From: Desulfobacterales bacterium
GTDB lineage: Bacteria > Desulfobacterota > Desulfobacteria > Desulfobacterales > UBA11574
Direction of reading: 5' to 3'
Length of the DNA: 64,000 nt
Assembly (NCBI GenBank): GCA_022340885.1
Contig: JAJDND010000020.1
Span: forward strand, 17,278-81,277
The translations under genes and the position numbers were made by a program. Below the pieces are notes generated by a model, which made no database searches, was not told where the DNA came from, and saw only the letters and a program-made list of their open reading frames with translations. Below, one piece after another: positions 29,691-38,190 of the stretch. Positions within the stretch are counted from its first letter, which is position 1. Each line of letters begins with the position of its first letter.

Positions 29691-30998
29691 ATGGATGAAA
29701 ATGTGTGTTATGCCAAATCTTCCCGCCGGGAAGCGTTAACCTGGACCACTCTGGCGTTTTTCGGCGGTTTTGCGGGGGTTTCAGCGTACGGCCCCATTGT
29801 CGCCAAGTTAAAAGACGCCATGGCGCTCAGCCCCTTGTCCATCGGGTTGCTGGCAGCATGTCCCGCATTGACCGGCTCGCTGCTGAGAATCCCGTTCGGC
29901 GCCATGGTGGATCGAATGGGCGGTAAAAAGCCGATCCTCGTACTGTTGGGGCTGGCGGTTGCGGGAATTGCCGGGATCACAATACTTTTCGGCTTGTCGC
30001 CGACGCCCAAACCCTCCTATTTTTCATTTTTCCTTATGTTCGGTATTTTATGCGGTTGTGGTATAGCTGTATTTTCCGTAGGCATTCCGGCCGTCTCTTA
30101 CTGGTATCCGCAGAAAAGCCAAGGCATTGCCCTTGCCGTTTACGCCGGCCTGGGCAATCTTGCGCCCGGCATCTTCGCCCTGCTGCTGCCCGTTTTGGCG
30201 GTTTCTCTGGGATTTACCTTTTCATATGTGCTATGGTTCGGAATGCTTCTGATGCTGATTGTACTGGTCTTTATTTTTATGAAAGATGCACCCTATTTCC
30301 AGTATAAGGACATGGGGATAGACATCGACCCTGAAGCCCTGTTTTTGGCCTGCGGCGAAGAATTGATTCCATCCGGAACTGCGCTGGCTTCCATCCGAAA
30401 AGCCGGTGCCGACTGGCGAACCTGGATTCTTACCTTTTTTTATTTTGTTACATTCGGAGGGTTTATTGCACTGACAGTCTGGCTGCCGACCTACTGGGCG
30501 GATTTTTTTAAAATCAGTATCGTCAAGGCAGGCTTGTTGACCGCTGCTTATTCTTTGTCATCCAGTTTGCTCAGGGTTCTCGGCGGCTTTTATTCCGATC
30601 GAATCAGCGGAGAGAGGGTCGTGTTCTATTCTTTTATTATCGTGGGCGTCGGCGCTTTGACAATGATGCTGGCCCCCCGAACGTTTTCCATTGCTTTTGC
30701 CGGCCAGATGTTGCTGGCATTGGGCATGGGATTTGCCAATGCAGGCGTATTCAAGCTGGTTCCCAAGTATACCCCGGCTGCGGTCGGCGGCGCCGCCGGG
30801 ATTGTAGGCGGGCTCGGCGCATTCGGCGGTTTTGCCATACCTCCGGTCATGGGGCTTTTTGTCAAACTGTATGGCACCGGCGGTTATGCGTCTGGTTTTT
30901 CGGTATTCCTGATCCTGGCGGTGGTTGCATTGATTTTGTTCGCTGTGTTGAATCGATATGCAACGGTCAAGTCTGAAGACATCCCGAATGCCGCATGA
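29691..30998 (+). CDS. narK: MFS nitrate/nitrite transporter, NarK family
   Basis: 435 aa MFS; IPFGAMVDRMGGKKP, G-rich nitrate-signature-like regions (GNLAPGIFALLLPVL, GMGFANAGVFKLVPKY), adjacent to narGHJI. Confidence 0.88.
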   Translation: MDENVCYAKSSRREALTWTTLAFFGGFAGVSAYGPIVAKLKDAMALSPLSIGLLAACPALTGSLLRIPFGAMVDRMGGKKPILVLLGLAVAGIAGITILFGLSPTPKPSYFSFFLMFGILCGCGIAVFSVGIPAVSYWYPQKSQGIALAVYAGLGNLAPGIFALLLPVLAVSLGFTFSYVLWFGMLLMLIVLVFIFMKDAPYFQYKDMGIDIDPEALFLACGEELIPSGTALASIRKAGADWRTWILTFFYFVTFGGFIALTVWLPTYWADFFKISIVKAGLLTAAYSLSSSLLRVLGGFYSDRISGERVVFYSFIIVGVGALTMMLAPRTFSIAFAGQMLLALGMGFANAGVFKLVPKYTPAAVGGAAGIVGGLGAFGGFAIPPVMGLFVKLYGTGGYASGFSVFLILAVVALILFAVLNRYATVKSEDIPNAA

Positions 30999-31079
30999 AA
31001 GCGCCTGTTCATAAGGAGGTGCATTTCCCTATTTCCCCGTTTTCTGCGTGACCATGATGCGTTTAAAGAAAGGAAGGAT

Positions 31080-31289
31080 TTAAATCCCCATGCTTTTGAG
31101 CACTTCATTGATCTGTTGGGTACTTATGTATCCCAATTCCCACAAAATTTGACCGATGAGTCGATGCCCGACGCCTTCCGTGTCTTCCCTGATCTGGATT
31201 TTCATAGCCTCGAAAAGCTGTTCGAGGGAAATGAATCCTTTGTCTATGGCAACAGCACCAAAACGTTTGTCAAGCATTCCTTCAGCCAT
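31080..31289 (-). CDS. Small uncharacterised protein (69 aa)
   Basis: ORF preceded by AAAGGAGG RBS on the minus strand; helical, with KGFISLEQLFEAMKIQ and LGYISTQQINEVLKSM pseudo-repeat. Confidence 0.6.
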   Translation of the reverse strand: MAEGMLDKRFGAVAIDKGFISLEQLFEAMKIQIREDTEGVGHRLIGQILWELGYISTQQINEVLKSMGI

Positions 31290-31715
31290 ATTCTGCCTCC
31301 TTTTCCTGCGGTGAGATGAACACCGAACCCCAACTGCCGAAAACTACCGGTATAACACCATATGCCGAATACACCATCGCTCCGGTACGGTCAAGGGAAA
31401 ACCAACATGTATCTTCACCGGTTATATGCCGGATAGGTTATATCAAGTATTGACAAACGTATCGCGCATAGAGCATAAAGCAGAGAGCAGAGGGCGATGG
31501 CCGGAAGTCAGAGGCCGGAAGATGAGAAGATTAGAAAATCAGAAGGTTAGAAAGAAAGATGTCAGAGGTCAGAAGACGAGTTGCCTGTTTTCCGTCGCCT
31601 GTCATATGATCCATCAATCATCAATCAACAATCATATATCAAAAATAAAATAGAGCCTAACCTTCAAATCATTTAACGAATCGACCATGTAACCAACATA
31701 TAAGGAACGATCCCT

Positions 31716-33320
31716 ATGGCCAAGAAAACCATCGGCTTTGTCGGACCCGACGGCAGGACCTGCATGTGCGCCTATACGGTATCGACCGTTGAACAGGACC
31801 GCTTTACCGGCGCCGTTATCAAGGGCATGACGGGCATGGGCCCTGTAATGGATGCCCTCAGGGGAAAGAAAAAATGGATGTTGAAAATTTTTCCCTTTCC
31901 CGGAAAATCGCTGGATGATTACAAAACCGCTATTATAACGGCGCTCGAAACCAAAGAGATTGACTGTGCCGTGATCATGCCCGAGGACTTGATCTATGAC
32001 GGAATCGTCGACGAACTCATCGATGCCGGTTACGGCGACCGGATCATCGGCCTGACCAAAGAAGCATCTTTTATCGAAGGCGATAAAGTCAAAGCCAAAA
32101 CCTGGATGAAAAGAGCCGGTGTACCTGTTGCCCCTTTCAAGGTGGTCGATGCGAAAGACCTTATGCAAATCAAGCGTATTGTCACCCACTTTATCCGAAT
32201 TCACGGCGGCGCGGTTTTCAAATACCCTTACAGTGCCGGCGGCAAAGGTTCCCGGCCGGTTTTCAGGGTCGAAGACATCCTCGATGTGCGGAACATACTG
32301 CTCAAAGATTACAGTGAAAATTATAAAATAAGGCACGGAGACCGAAAATGGCCGCTGTTGATCGAGGCTTGGAAATCCGAAATCGAGATCAGCTTTACTG
32401 CCATCATCGACAAAAGAGGCAACTTCTGCATCCTTCCCACGGCCATGGATTACCCCCTTCGCTTCGAAGGGCCGCCGAGTCAGACCAATCCGGTGACCGG
32501 CGGCATGGGTGCGATCGGCATGCATCCTGGCGAAACACCCGAACTGATTGAGATGGTCGGAGATAAAATCATCCGCCCCTTTGTGAAAGAAATGAAAAAA
32601 GGCGGCATCCTCCGGCCATGCATTCTCTATCCGGGGTGTCGCGTATCCATTGATCCCGACACCGGAAAACCCGTAGGTATTCTTGTCTACGAAATGAATA
32701 TCCGCGCCGGTGAACCTGAAATGCAGGTTGTGGCCCGGCGACTCAAGAATCTGGGCGAGCTGATCGTCGCCGCGCTCGACGGCGGGCTGGATGCCGTAAA
32801 ACCGGATGTACGATCGGATCAGATTTCCATCTGCATCGCACTGGTCACCGGTCCGGGTGGCCCCCACGGTCAGAAGGGATACCCGGATTCTTACACCAAG
32901 TACGAACCGGTTCTCATTAATTACAAAAGCCTTTCAAAGCGGGGTATTCTCATTGTACCGTCGAATATGAGCTGGGATGAAGAGAGACGACGGTTGATCT
33001 CCGACGGCTCACGGGTGTGTTATTTGAGTAAAAATGCAACCATCAAACCCGGACAAAAAAGAGGCGAAGTCGCAAAAGCGCTCCGGACCGCACTTCTGCA
33101 GGCGTTTGACTTTGGTCTTGTGAGGGTGGTTCCCAGGGAAGCGGAAGAAACGTTCGAGCCTGCACAGATACTTTACGAGCAGGGCAACATCACCGAAGAC
33201 GAATTCAACAAGGCCAGGGCTGCTTTTGAAAAAGCCAATCGTCTCGCCATCCGCCGGGACCCCGGCCGGATTTATGAAGAATGGGACGAACTTTTTCCTG
33301 ACTGGCAGCTGAATACATAA
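31716..33320 (+). CDS. PurD-like ATP-grasp ligase
   Basis: 534 aa; GDKVKAKTWMKRAGVPVAPFKVVD, NPVTGGMGAIG, EPEMQVVARRL resemble phosphoribosylamine-glycine ligase family motifs. Confidence 0.7.
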   Translation: MAKKTIGFVGPDGRTCMCAYTVSTVEQDRFTGAVIKGMTGMGPVMDALRGKKKWMLKIFPFPGKSLDDYKTAIITALETKEIDCAVIMPEDLIYDGIVDELIDAGYGDRIIGLTKEASFIEGDKVKAKTWMKRAGVPVAPFKVVDAKDLMQIKRIVTHFIRIHGGAVFKYPYSAGGKGSRPVFRVEDILDVRNILLKDYSENYKIRHGDRKWPLLIEAWKSEIEISFTAIIDKRGNFCILPTAMDYPLRFEGPPSQTNPVTGGMGAIGMHPGETPELIEMVGDKIIRPFVKEMKKGGILRPCILYPGCRVSIDPDTGKPVGILVYEMNIRAGEPEMQVVARRLKNLGELIVAALDGGLDAVKPDVRSDQISICIALVTGPGGPHGQKGYPDSYTKYEPVLINYKSLSKRGILIVPSNMSWDEERRRLISDGSRVCYLSKNATIKPGQKRGEVAKALRTALLQAFDFGLVRVVPREAEETFEPAQILYEQGNITEDEFNKARAAFEKANRLAIRRDPGRIYEEWDELFPDWQLNT

Positions 33321-33335
33321 TCAAGGAGACATACC

Positions 33336-34922
33336 ATGAAAGTGCTGGTCAGCGATAATCTGGGAGAAGCCGGTATCCGGATGTTGCAGGAAGAAGAAGG
33401 CATCGACGTCGATGTCGGGACCGGGCTGGACCCCGAAGCGCTCAAAAGCATTATCCCGGCATACGACGGCCTGATTATTCGAAGCGCCACCAAGGTGACC
33501 GAAGATCTTTTAACCGCCGCAGCGCGCCTTAAAGTCGTGGGTCGCGCGGGTATCGGTTTGGATAACGTGGACATTCCCGCTGCAACCAAACGGGGCATCA
33601 TTGTCATGAATACCCCCGGCGGCAATGTCATCACCACGGCGGAACATACCATCGGCATGTTAATGGCGCTGTCGCGGAATGTTCCCGAAGGAACCGCCTC
33701 GTTAAAAGCCGGACGTTGGGACAAAAAAAAGCTTCAGGGAAGAGAGGTGTACAATAAAACACTCGGTGTTATCGGATATGGTAAAATCGGCTCAATTGTC
33801 GCAGATCTTGCACGCGGGTTGAGAATGCAGGTGATTGTTTATGATCCTTTTGTCACACCCGAACAGTTCGAAAAGGCCGGATTTGAAAGCGTATCCCTTG
33901 AAGAACTGTATAACAGGTCCGATTACATCACCATCCATGTTCCCAAGTTCAAGGAAACCATAGGCCTGCTGAACAAAGGCGCCTTCGATCAGATGAAAGA
34001 CGGGGTCATGATCATCAACTGCGCAAGAGGCGGGATCGTTGATGAAAGCGCCCTTCTCGATGCCCTTGTTTCGGGGAAAGTGGCGGGAGCGGCTCTGGAT
34101 GTTTTTGAAACAGAACCTCCCGGGCCGGCCCCGTTGATCCAACATGAACGCTTGATCTGCACGCCGCACCTCGGGGCTTCCACCATTGAAGCCCAGACAA
34201 AAGTGGCCGTGGATGTGGCCCGCCAGATAATCGATTATCTCAAGTACGGCACCATTATGAACGCCGTCAATGTCCCCTCGATCACCGGTGATTTGCTCAA
34301 ACAAATAAAACCGCTGCTGACCCTGGCCGATCATATCGGCAGTCTCCAGATCCAGCTTATCCAGGGGCCTGTTGAAGAAGTGTCCATTGAATATGCAGGA
34401 GATTTCAAAGGGCTCGACCTGTCGCCGGTTTCGACGGCGGTGTTGAGGGGCTTGCTGGCTCCGGTGGTAAAGGATGATGTCAATTTTGTCAATGCTCAGA
34501 TCCTTGCAAAAGAGAGAGGTATTAGGGTCAAAGAGATAAAAAGCGATACGCCGGAAGAATATATCAGTCTGATCACCGTTCGTGTTACGACCCCTAAAAC
34601 GACCAATAGCGTATCCGGGACCCTTTTCGGCAAAGATAAAATGAGGATCGTAAAGATTAACAACTTCAGGCTCGAACTCATCCCGGAAGGACACCTGGCG
34701 CTGATATATGCCCTCGAAAAACCCGGCGCCATCGGAAGTTTTTCCTCGCTGTTGGGCAACAAAAAAATCAGAATCGACCAGATGCACCTGGGCCGTGAAG
34801 AAACCGGAAAAATGAACATCATTTACCTCAAAACCAATATCCGGATTTCCAATGCGGTGGTCGAACAACTGCTGGATCTCCCGCTGATCATATCGGTAAC
34901 CCGTCTGGAGTTTGAAACATAG
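33336..34922 (+). CDS. serA: D-3-phosphoglycerate dehydrogenase
   Basis: 528 aa; VVGRAGIGLDNVDIPAATKRGIIVMNTPGGN, C-terminal ASB and ACT domains. Confidence 0.94.
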   Translation: MKVLVSDNLGEAGIRMLQEEEGIDVDVGTGLDPEALKSIIPAYDGLIIRSATKVTEDLLTAAARLKVVGRAGIGLDNVDIPAATKRGIIVMNTPGGNVITTAEHTIGMLMALSRNVPEGTASLKAGRWDKKKLQGREVYNKTLGVIGYGKIGSIVADLARGLRMQVIVYDPFVTPEQFEKAGFESVSLEELYNRSDYITIHVPKFKETIGLLNKGAFDQMKDGVMIINCARGGIVDESALLDALVSGKVAGAALDVFETEPPGPAPLIQHERLICTPHLGASTIEAQTKVAVDVARQIIDYLKYGTIMNAVNVPSITGDLLKQIKPLLTLADHIGSLQIQLIQGPVEEVSIEYAGDFKGLDLSPVSTAVLRGLLAPVVKDDVNFVNAQILAKERGIRVKEIKSDTPEEYISLITVRVTTPKTTNSVSGTLFGKDKMRIVKINNFRLELIPEGHLALIYALEKPGAIGSFSSLLGNKKIRIDQMHLGREETGKMNIIYLKTNIRISNAVVEQLLDLPLIISVTRLEFET

Positions 34923-35015
34923 CGAGACCTGTCTCTTGTCATCCAGGCAAAGGTGCTTATTATTCGTTTTCCGGTCTCCCGGAGCATTGGATTTTAGATT
35001 GGGAAAAAAGAAATC

Positions 35016-36866
35016 ATGCCGAAAACACTCACCAATCACGCATTGAGAAATATCGCTATCATCGCTCATGTCGACCATGGCAAGACGACCTTGGTGGATG
35101 CCATGTTTCGCCAAAGCGGCCTGTTCAGGGCCAACCAAGACGTTCATGAGCGACTCATGGACACCATGGATCTGGAACGGGAGCGCGGGATTACCATTGC
35201 GGCAAAGAACTGCTCCGTTCAGTGGAAAAGCGTCCGCATCAATATTATCGACACACCGGGCCACGCTGATTTCGGCGGGGAGGTCGAACGGGCGTTGTCC
35301 ATGGCCGACGGCGCCATTTTATTGGTTGACGCGGCGGAAGGTCCTCTGCCCCAAACACGGTTCGTGCTCAAAAAAGCACTGGCTGCGGGCCTGAAAATCA
35401 TAGTTCTCATCAACAAAATCGATCGGCCGGACGCCAGGCCCGGGAAGGTCTTAGATGAAATCTACGATCTTTTGATCGATCTGGATGCGACAGAGGACCA
35501 ACTCGAATTTCCCCTGCTTTATACGGTGGGCCGGGACGGTATCGCCAAAAAAAATCCGGAGGATGACGCGGTCCATCTTCACCTTCTTTTCGACACGATC
35601 ATAGAGGAGATATCCGGCCCGTCATACGATCCGGATGCCCCCTTCCAGATGCTCGTGTCGGATCTGGGATATTCGGACTTCATGGGCCGTCTGGCCGTCG
35701 GTAAAATATTTAACGGAACCGCCCGCGCAAGAGACACCCTGGTGTGCATCGGCAAGTCCGGGAAAAACAGTCCCCTTAAGGTAGCGAAGCTCCAAATTTA
35801 CGAAGGCATGGCGTTAAAAGACGTGGATGAGGTTCAGCCCGGAGATATCGTGGTCTTGGCAGGTATTCAAGACGTCAACATCGGCGATACGATTTGCAAC
35901 AGCCTTTTTCCGAAGGTCCTGCCCCGGATCAGCATCGATGAACCCACGGTATCCATGAAATTTACGGTCAACAATTCACCCCTCGGTGGCAAAGAAGGAA
36001 AATACATCCAATCGAGCCGGATTCGTGAGCGTCTGTTCAAGGAAACCCTTCTCAATGTTGCGATACAGGTAGAAAAAGCAGCGGACCAGGATAGTTTTTT
36101 GGTAAAAGGCCGGGGGGAATTTCAACTGGCGATTCTTATCGAAACCATGCGGCGGGAGGGTTACGAGTTCTGCGTCGGGCGACCGGAGGTCATCTATCGT
36201 TACGACAACGGACGGAAACTCGAACCCATCGAGAAACTGCTGATCGATTGCGAAGAGCGTTTTCTCGGTGTGGTAACGGAAAAACTTTCCATGCGAAAAG
36301 GAAAGATGGCCAACCTGGTGAACAAGGGAAGCGGCCGAATTCAGGTTGAGTTTTCAGTTCCTGTCCGCGGACTGATCGGATATCGAGACGAATTTCTCAC
36401 GGACACCCGCGGAACCGGAATTATGAATTTTATTTTTGACGGTTACGAAGAATTCAGGGGAGAATGCCCAAGTCGATTCACCGGTTCTATCGTATCGGAC
36501 CGCAGCGGAAAGGCCGTGCCCTATGCACTGTTTAATCTGGAACCCCGGGGCCGACTCTTTGTTACGCCGGGCGAACCGGTCTACGAAGGCATGATCGTAG
36601 GCGAACACAACCGGGGCATGGACATCAATGTGAATCCGTGCAAAGAAAAGAAGTTGAGCAACATGCGGGCGGCCGGCAAAGACGAAAACATTATTTTGTC
36701 GCCCTTTAAACCGATAACTCTCGAGCAGGCCATCACATTTATCCGGGAAGATGAATTGGTGGAGGTCACCCCCTTGTCGGTTCGTTTGCGAAAGTCCGTA
36801 CTGTCCGCCCATCAACGACACACCCTGCGTTCCACCCGTTTAAAAGAAAATTCTAATGTTGCATAA
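35016..36866 (+). CDS. typA: GTP-binding protein TypA/BipA
   Basis: 616 aa; NIAIIAHVDHGKTTLVDAMF, DTPGHADFGGEVERAL, C-terminal TypA-type region. Confidence 0.96.
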   Translation: MPKTLTNHALRNIAIIAHVDHGKTTLVDAMFRQSGLFRANQDVHERLMDTMDLERERGITIAAKNCSVQWKSVRINIIDTPGHADFGGEVERALSMADGAILLVDAAEGPLPQTRFVLKKALAAGLKIIVLINKIDRPDARPGKVLDEIYDLLIDLDATEDQLEFPLLYTVGRDGIAKKNPEDDAVHLHLLFDTIIEEISGPSYDPDAPFQMLVSDLGYSDFMGRLAVGKIFNGTARARDTLVCIGKSGKNSPLKVAKLQIYEGMALKDVDEVQPGDIVVLAGIQDVNIGDTICNSLFPKVLPRISIDEPTVSMKFTVNNSPLGGKEGKYIQSSRIRERLFKETLLNVAIQVEKAADQDSFLVKGRGEFQLAILIETMRREGYEFCVGRPEVIYRYDNGRKLEPIEKLLIDCEERFLGVVTEKLSMRKGKMANLVNKGSGRIQVEFSVPVRGLIGYRDEFLTDTRGTGIMNFIFDGYEEFRGECPSRFTGSIVSDRSGKAVPYALFNLEPRGRLFVTPGEPVYEGMIVGEHNRGMDINVNPCKEKKLSNMRAAGKDENIILSPFKPITLEQAITFIREDELVEVTPLSVRLRKSVLSAHQRHTLRSTRLKENSNVA

Positions 36867-36910
36867 ACAACATGGCAACAGTCGAATCATATATTCGAGT
36901 TTCAAACAAA

Positions 36911-37000
36911 AATAAAATCGTGTAACGATTTTATGAAACGCGGCTATGCCGCTAAGTTGGCGAAAGGCTAAAATTCCTATCCCCGCAGCAAGCTGCGGGG
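36911..37000. repeat. Compound hairpin element after typA
   Basis: aataaaatcgtgtaacgattttatgaaacgcggctatgccgctaagttggcgaaaggctaaaattcctatccccgcagcaagctgcgggg. Confidence 0.8.
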
Positions 37001-37090
37001 AATTCAAATTTAAACTGACGCAGAAATTGGGCAAAAAGGGGCGCTTTACAAAGGTCTCACACGCACGCTTATGTCGCAGGAGGCAACAAT

Positions 37091-38005
37091 ATGAAACCAA
37101 GACGATCCACACTTTCCGTACCCGGCCACATCGAAAAGATGCTTGTCAAGGCGTGCCGACAGCAGGTGGATGTGGTCATGCTCGATCTGGAAGACAGCGT
37201 TCCTTTGGAAGCCAAGGCATCAGCCCGAAACCGGGTCATTCAGTCCATCCATGAACTTGACTGGCGGGATATTACGATCACTTTTCGAATCAACGGCCTG
37301 GACACCCCTTTTGGCTACCGGGATCTTCTGGAGGTGGTTGAAGGGGCCGGTCCCAAGATCGACGCCGTGGTCGTGCCCAAGGTCGATCATCCCAAAGATA
37401 TCCATTTTGTCAGCCGGATGCTCGACGGTATCGAGGCGTCAATGGGATTTTCACATCGTATCAGCATCGAAGCGATCATCGAAAGCGCAGAGGGTCTTGA
37501 AAAGATAACCCGAATCGCTAAAGCCAGCAGCCGGTTGATCGCCTTGGTATTCGGTATCGTGGATTACTCTGCATCTATCGGCGCCCGTTTGATATCCATT
37601 TCCGGTCATGGCGAAAAAGAAGAAGAAATTTATCCGGGGCACCGCTGGAATTTTGAAATGAGTCGAATCGTCATGGCGGCAAAGGCTCACGGGCTTTTGG
37701 CCATCGATGCGCCTTATGGAAACTTCAAAGATCCGCAAGGACTTCAACGCAGCACGGCCGTGGCATGCGCCCTTGGATACGATGGCAAATGGGCCATTCA
37801 TCCGGATCAGATCGACATCATTCAACAGGCTTTTTCTCCGTCCGAAGAAGATATCGAAAGGGCGGTTAAAGTGCTGGAAGCCCACAAGCAGGCAAAAGAA
37901 AAGGGACTCGGCGCCGTGGCGGTCGAAGGTCGAATGGTGGATCAAGCCACGGTGCGCCTGGCCGAGCAGTTATATGCCCAGGCCAAGTTTCTAAATATGG
38001 TTTAA
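37091..38005 (+). CDS. HpcH/HpaI aldolase / CitE-like (malyl-CoA lyase-like)
   Basis: 304 aa; RSTLSVPGH, VVMLDLEDSVP, GYDGKWAIHPDQI motifs. Confidence 0.85.
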   Translation: MKPRRSTLSVPGHIEKMLVKACRQQVDVVMLDLEDSVPLEAKASARNRVIQSIHELDWRDITITFRINGLDTPFGYRDLLEVVEGAGPKIDAVVVPKVDHPKDIHFVSRMLDGIEASMGFSHRISIEAIIESAEGLEKITRIAKASSRLIALVFGIVDYSASIGARLISISGHGEKEEEIYPGHRWNFEMSRIVMAAKAHGLLAIDAPYGNFKDPQGLQRSTAVACALGYDGKWAIHPDQIDIIQQAFSPSEEDIERAVKVLEAHKQAKEKGLGAVAVEGRMVDQATVRLAEQLYAQAKFLNMV

Positions 38006-38014
38006 CGGTTTTAA

Positions 38015-38190
38015 GTCCGATGGAAGAGCGAAGACCGCTTCGCTAGTAAGATGGACGAATGAAAACAGACGACGGATGACGGACGACAGATGAAAGCCAA
38101 CCCGTCCTCTGACTTCAGCTTACCCGGCAAGCCCGAAGAGCGAAGACGGGACCCCTGAACTCTGAACACTGAACACTGGCCCGTAGGGCC
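38015..38190. repeat. Word-repeat tract between CitE-like gene and aminopeptidase gene
   Basis: cgatggaagagcgaagaccgcttcgctagtaagatggacgaatgaaaacagacgacggatgacggacgacagatgaaag...cctgaactctgaacactgaacactgg. Confidence 0.7.

Noticed and set aside
31632-35264. Long minus-strand ORFs (411 and 490 aa) antisense to the PurD-like, serA and typA genes
   Set aside because: Opposite strand of clearly identified coding genes in GC-rich DNA; no recognisable motifs.
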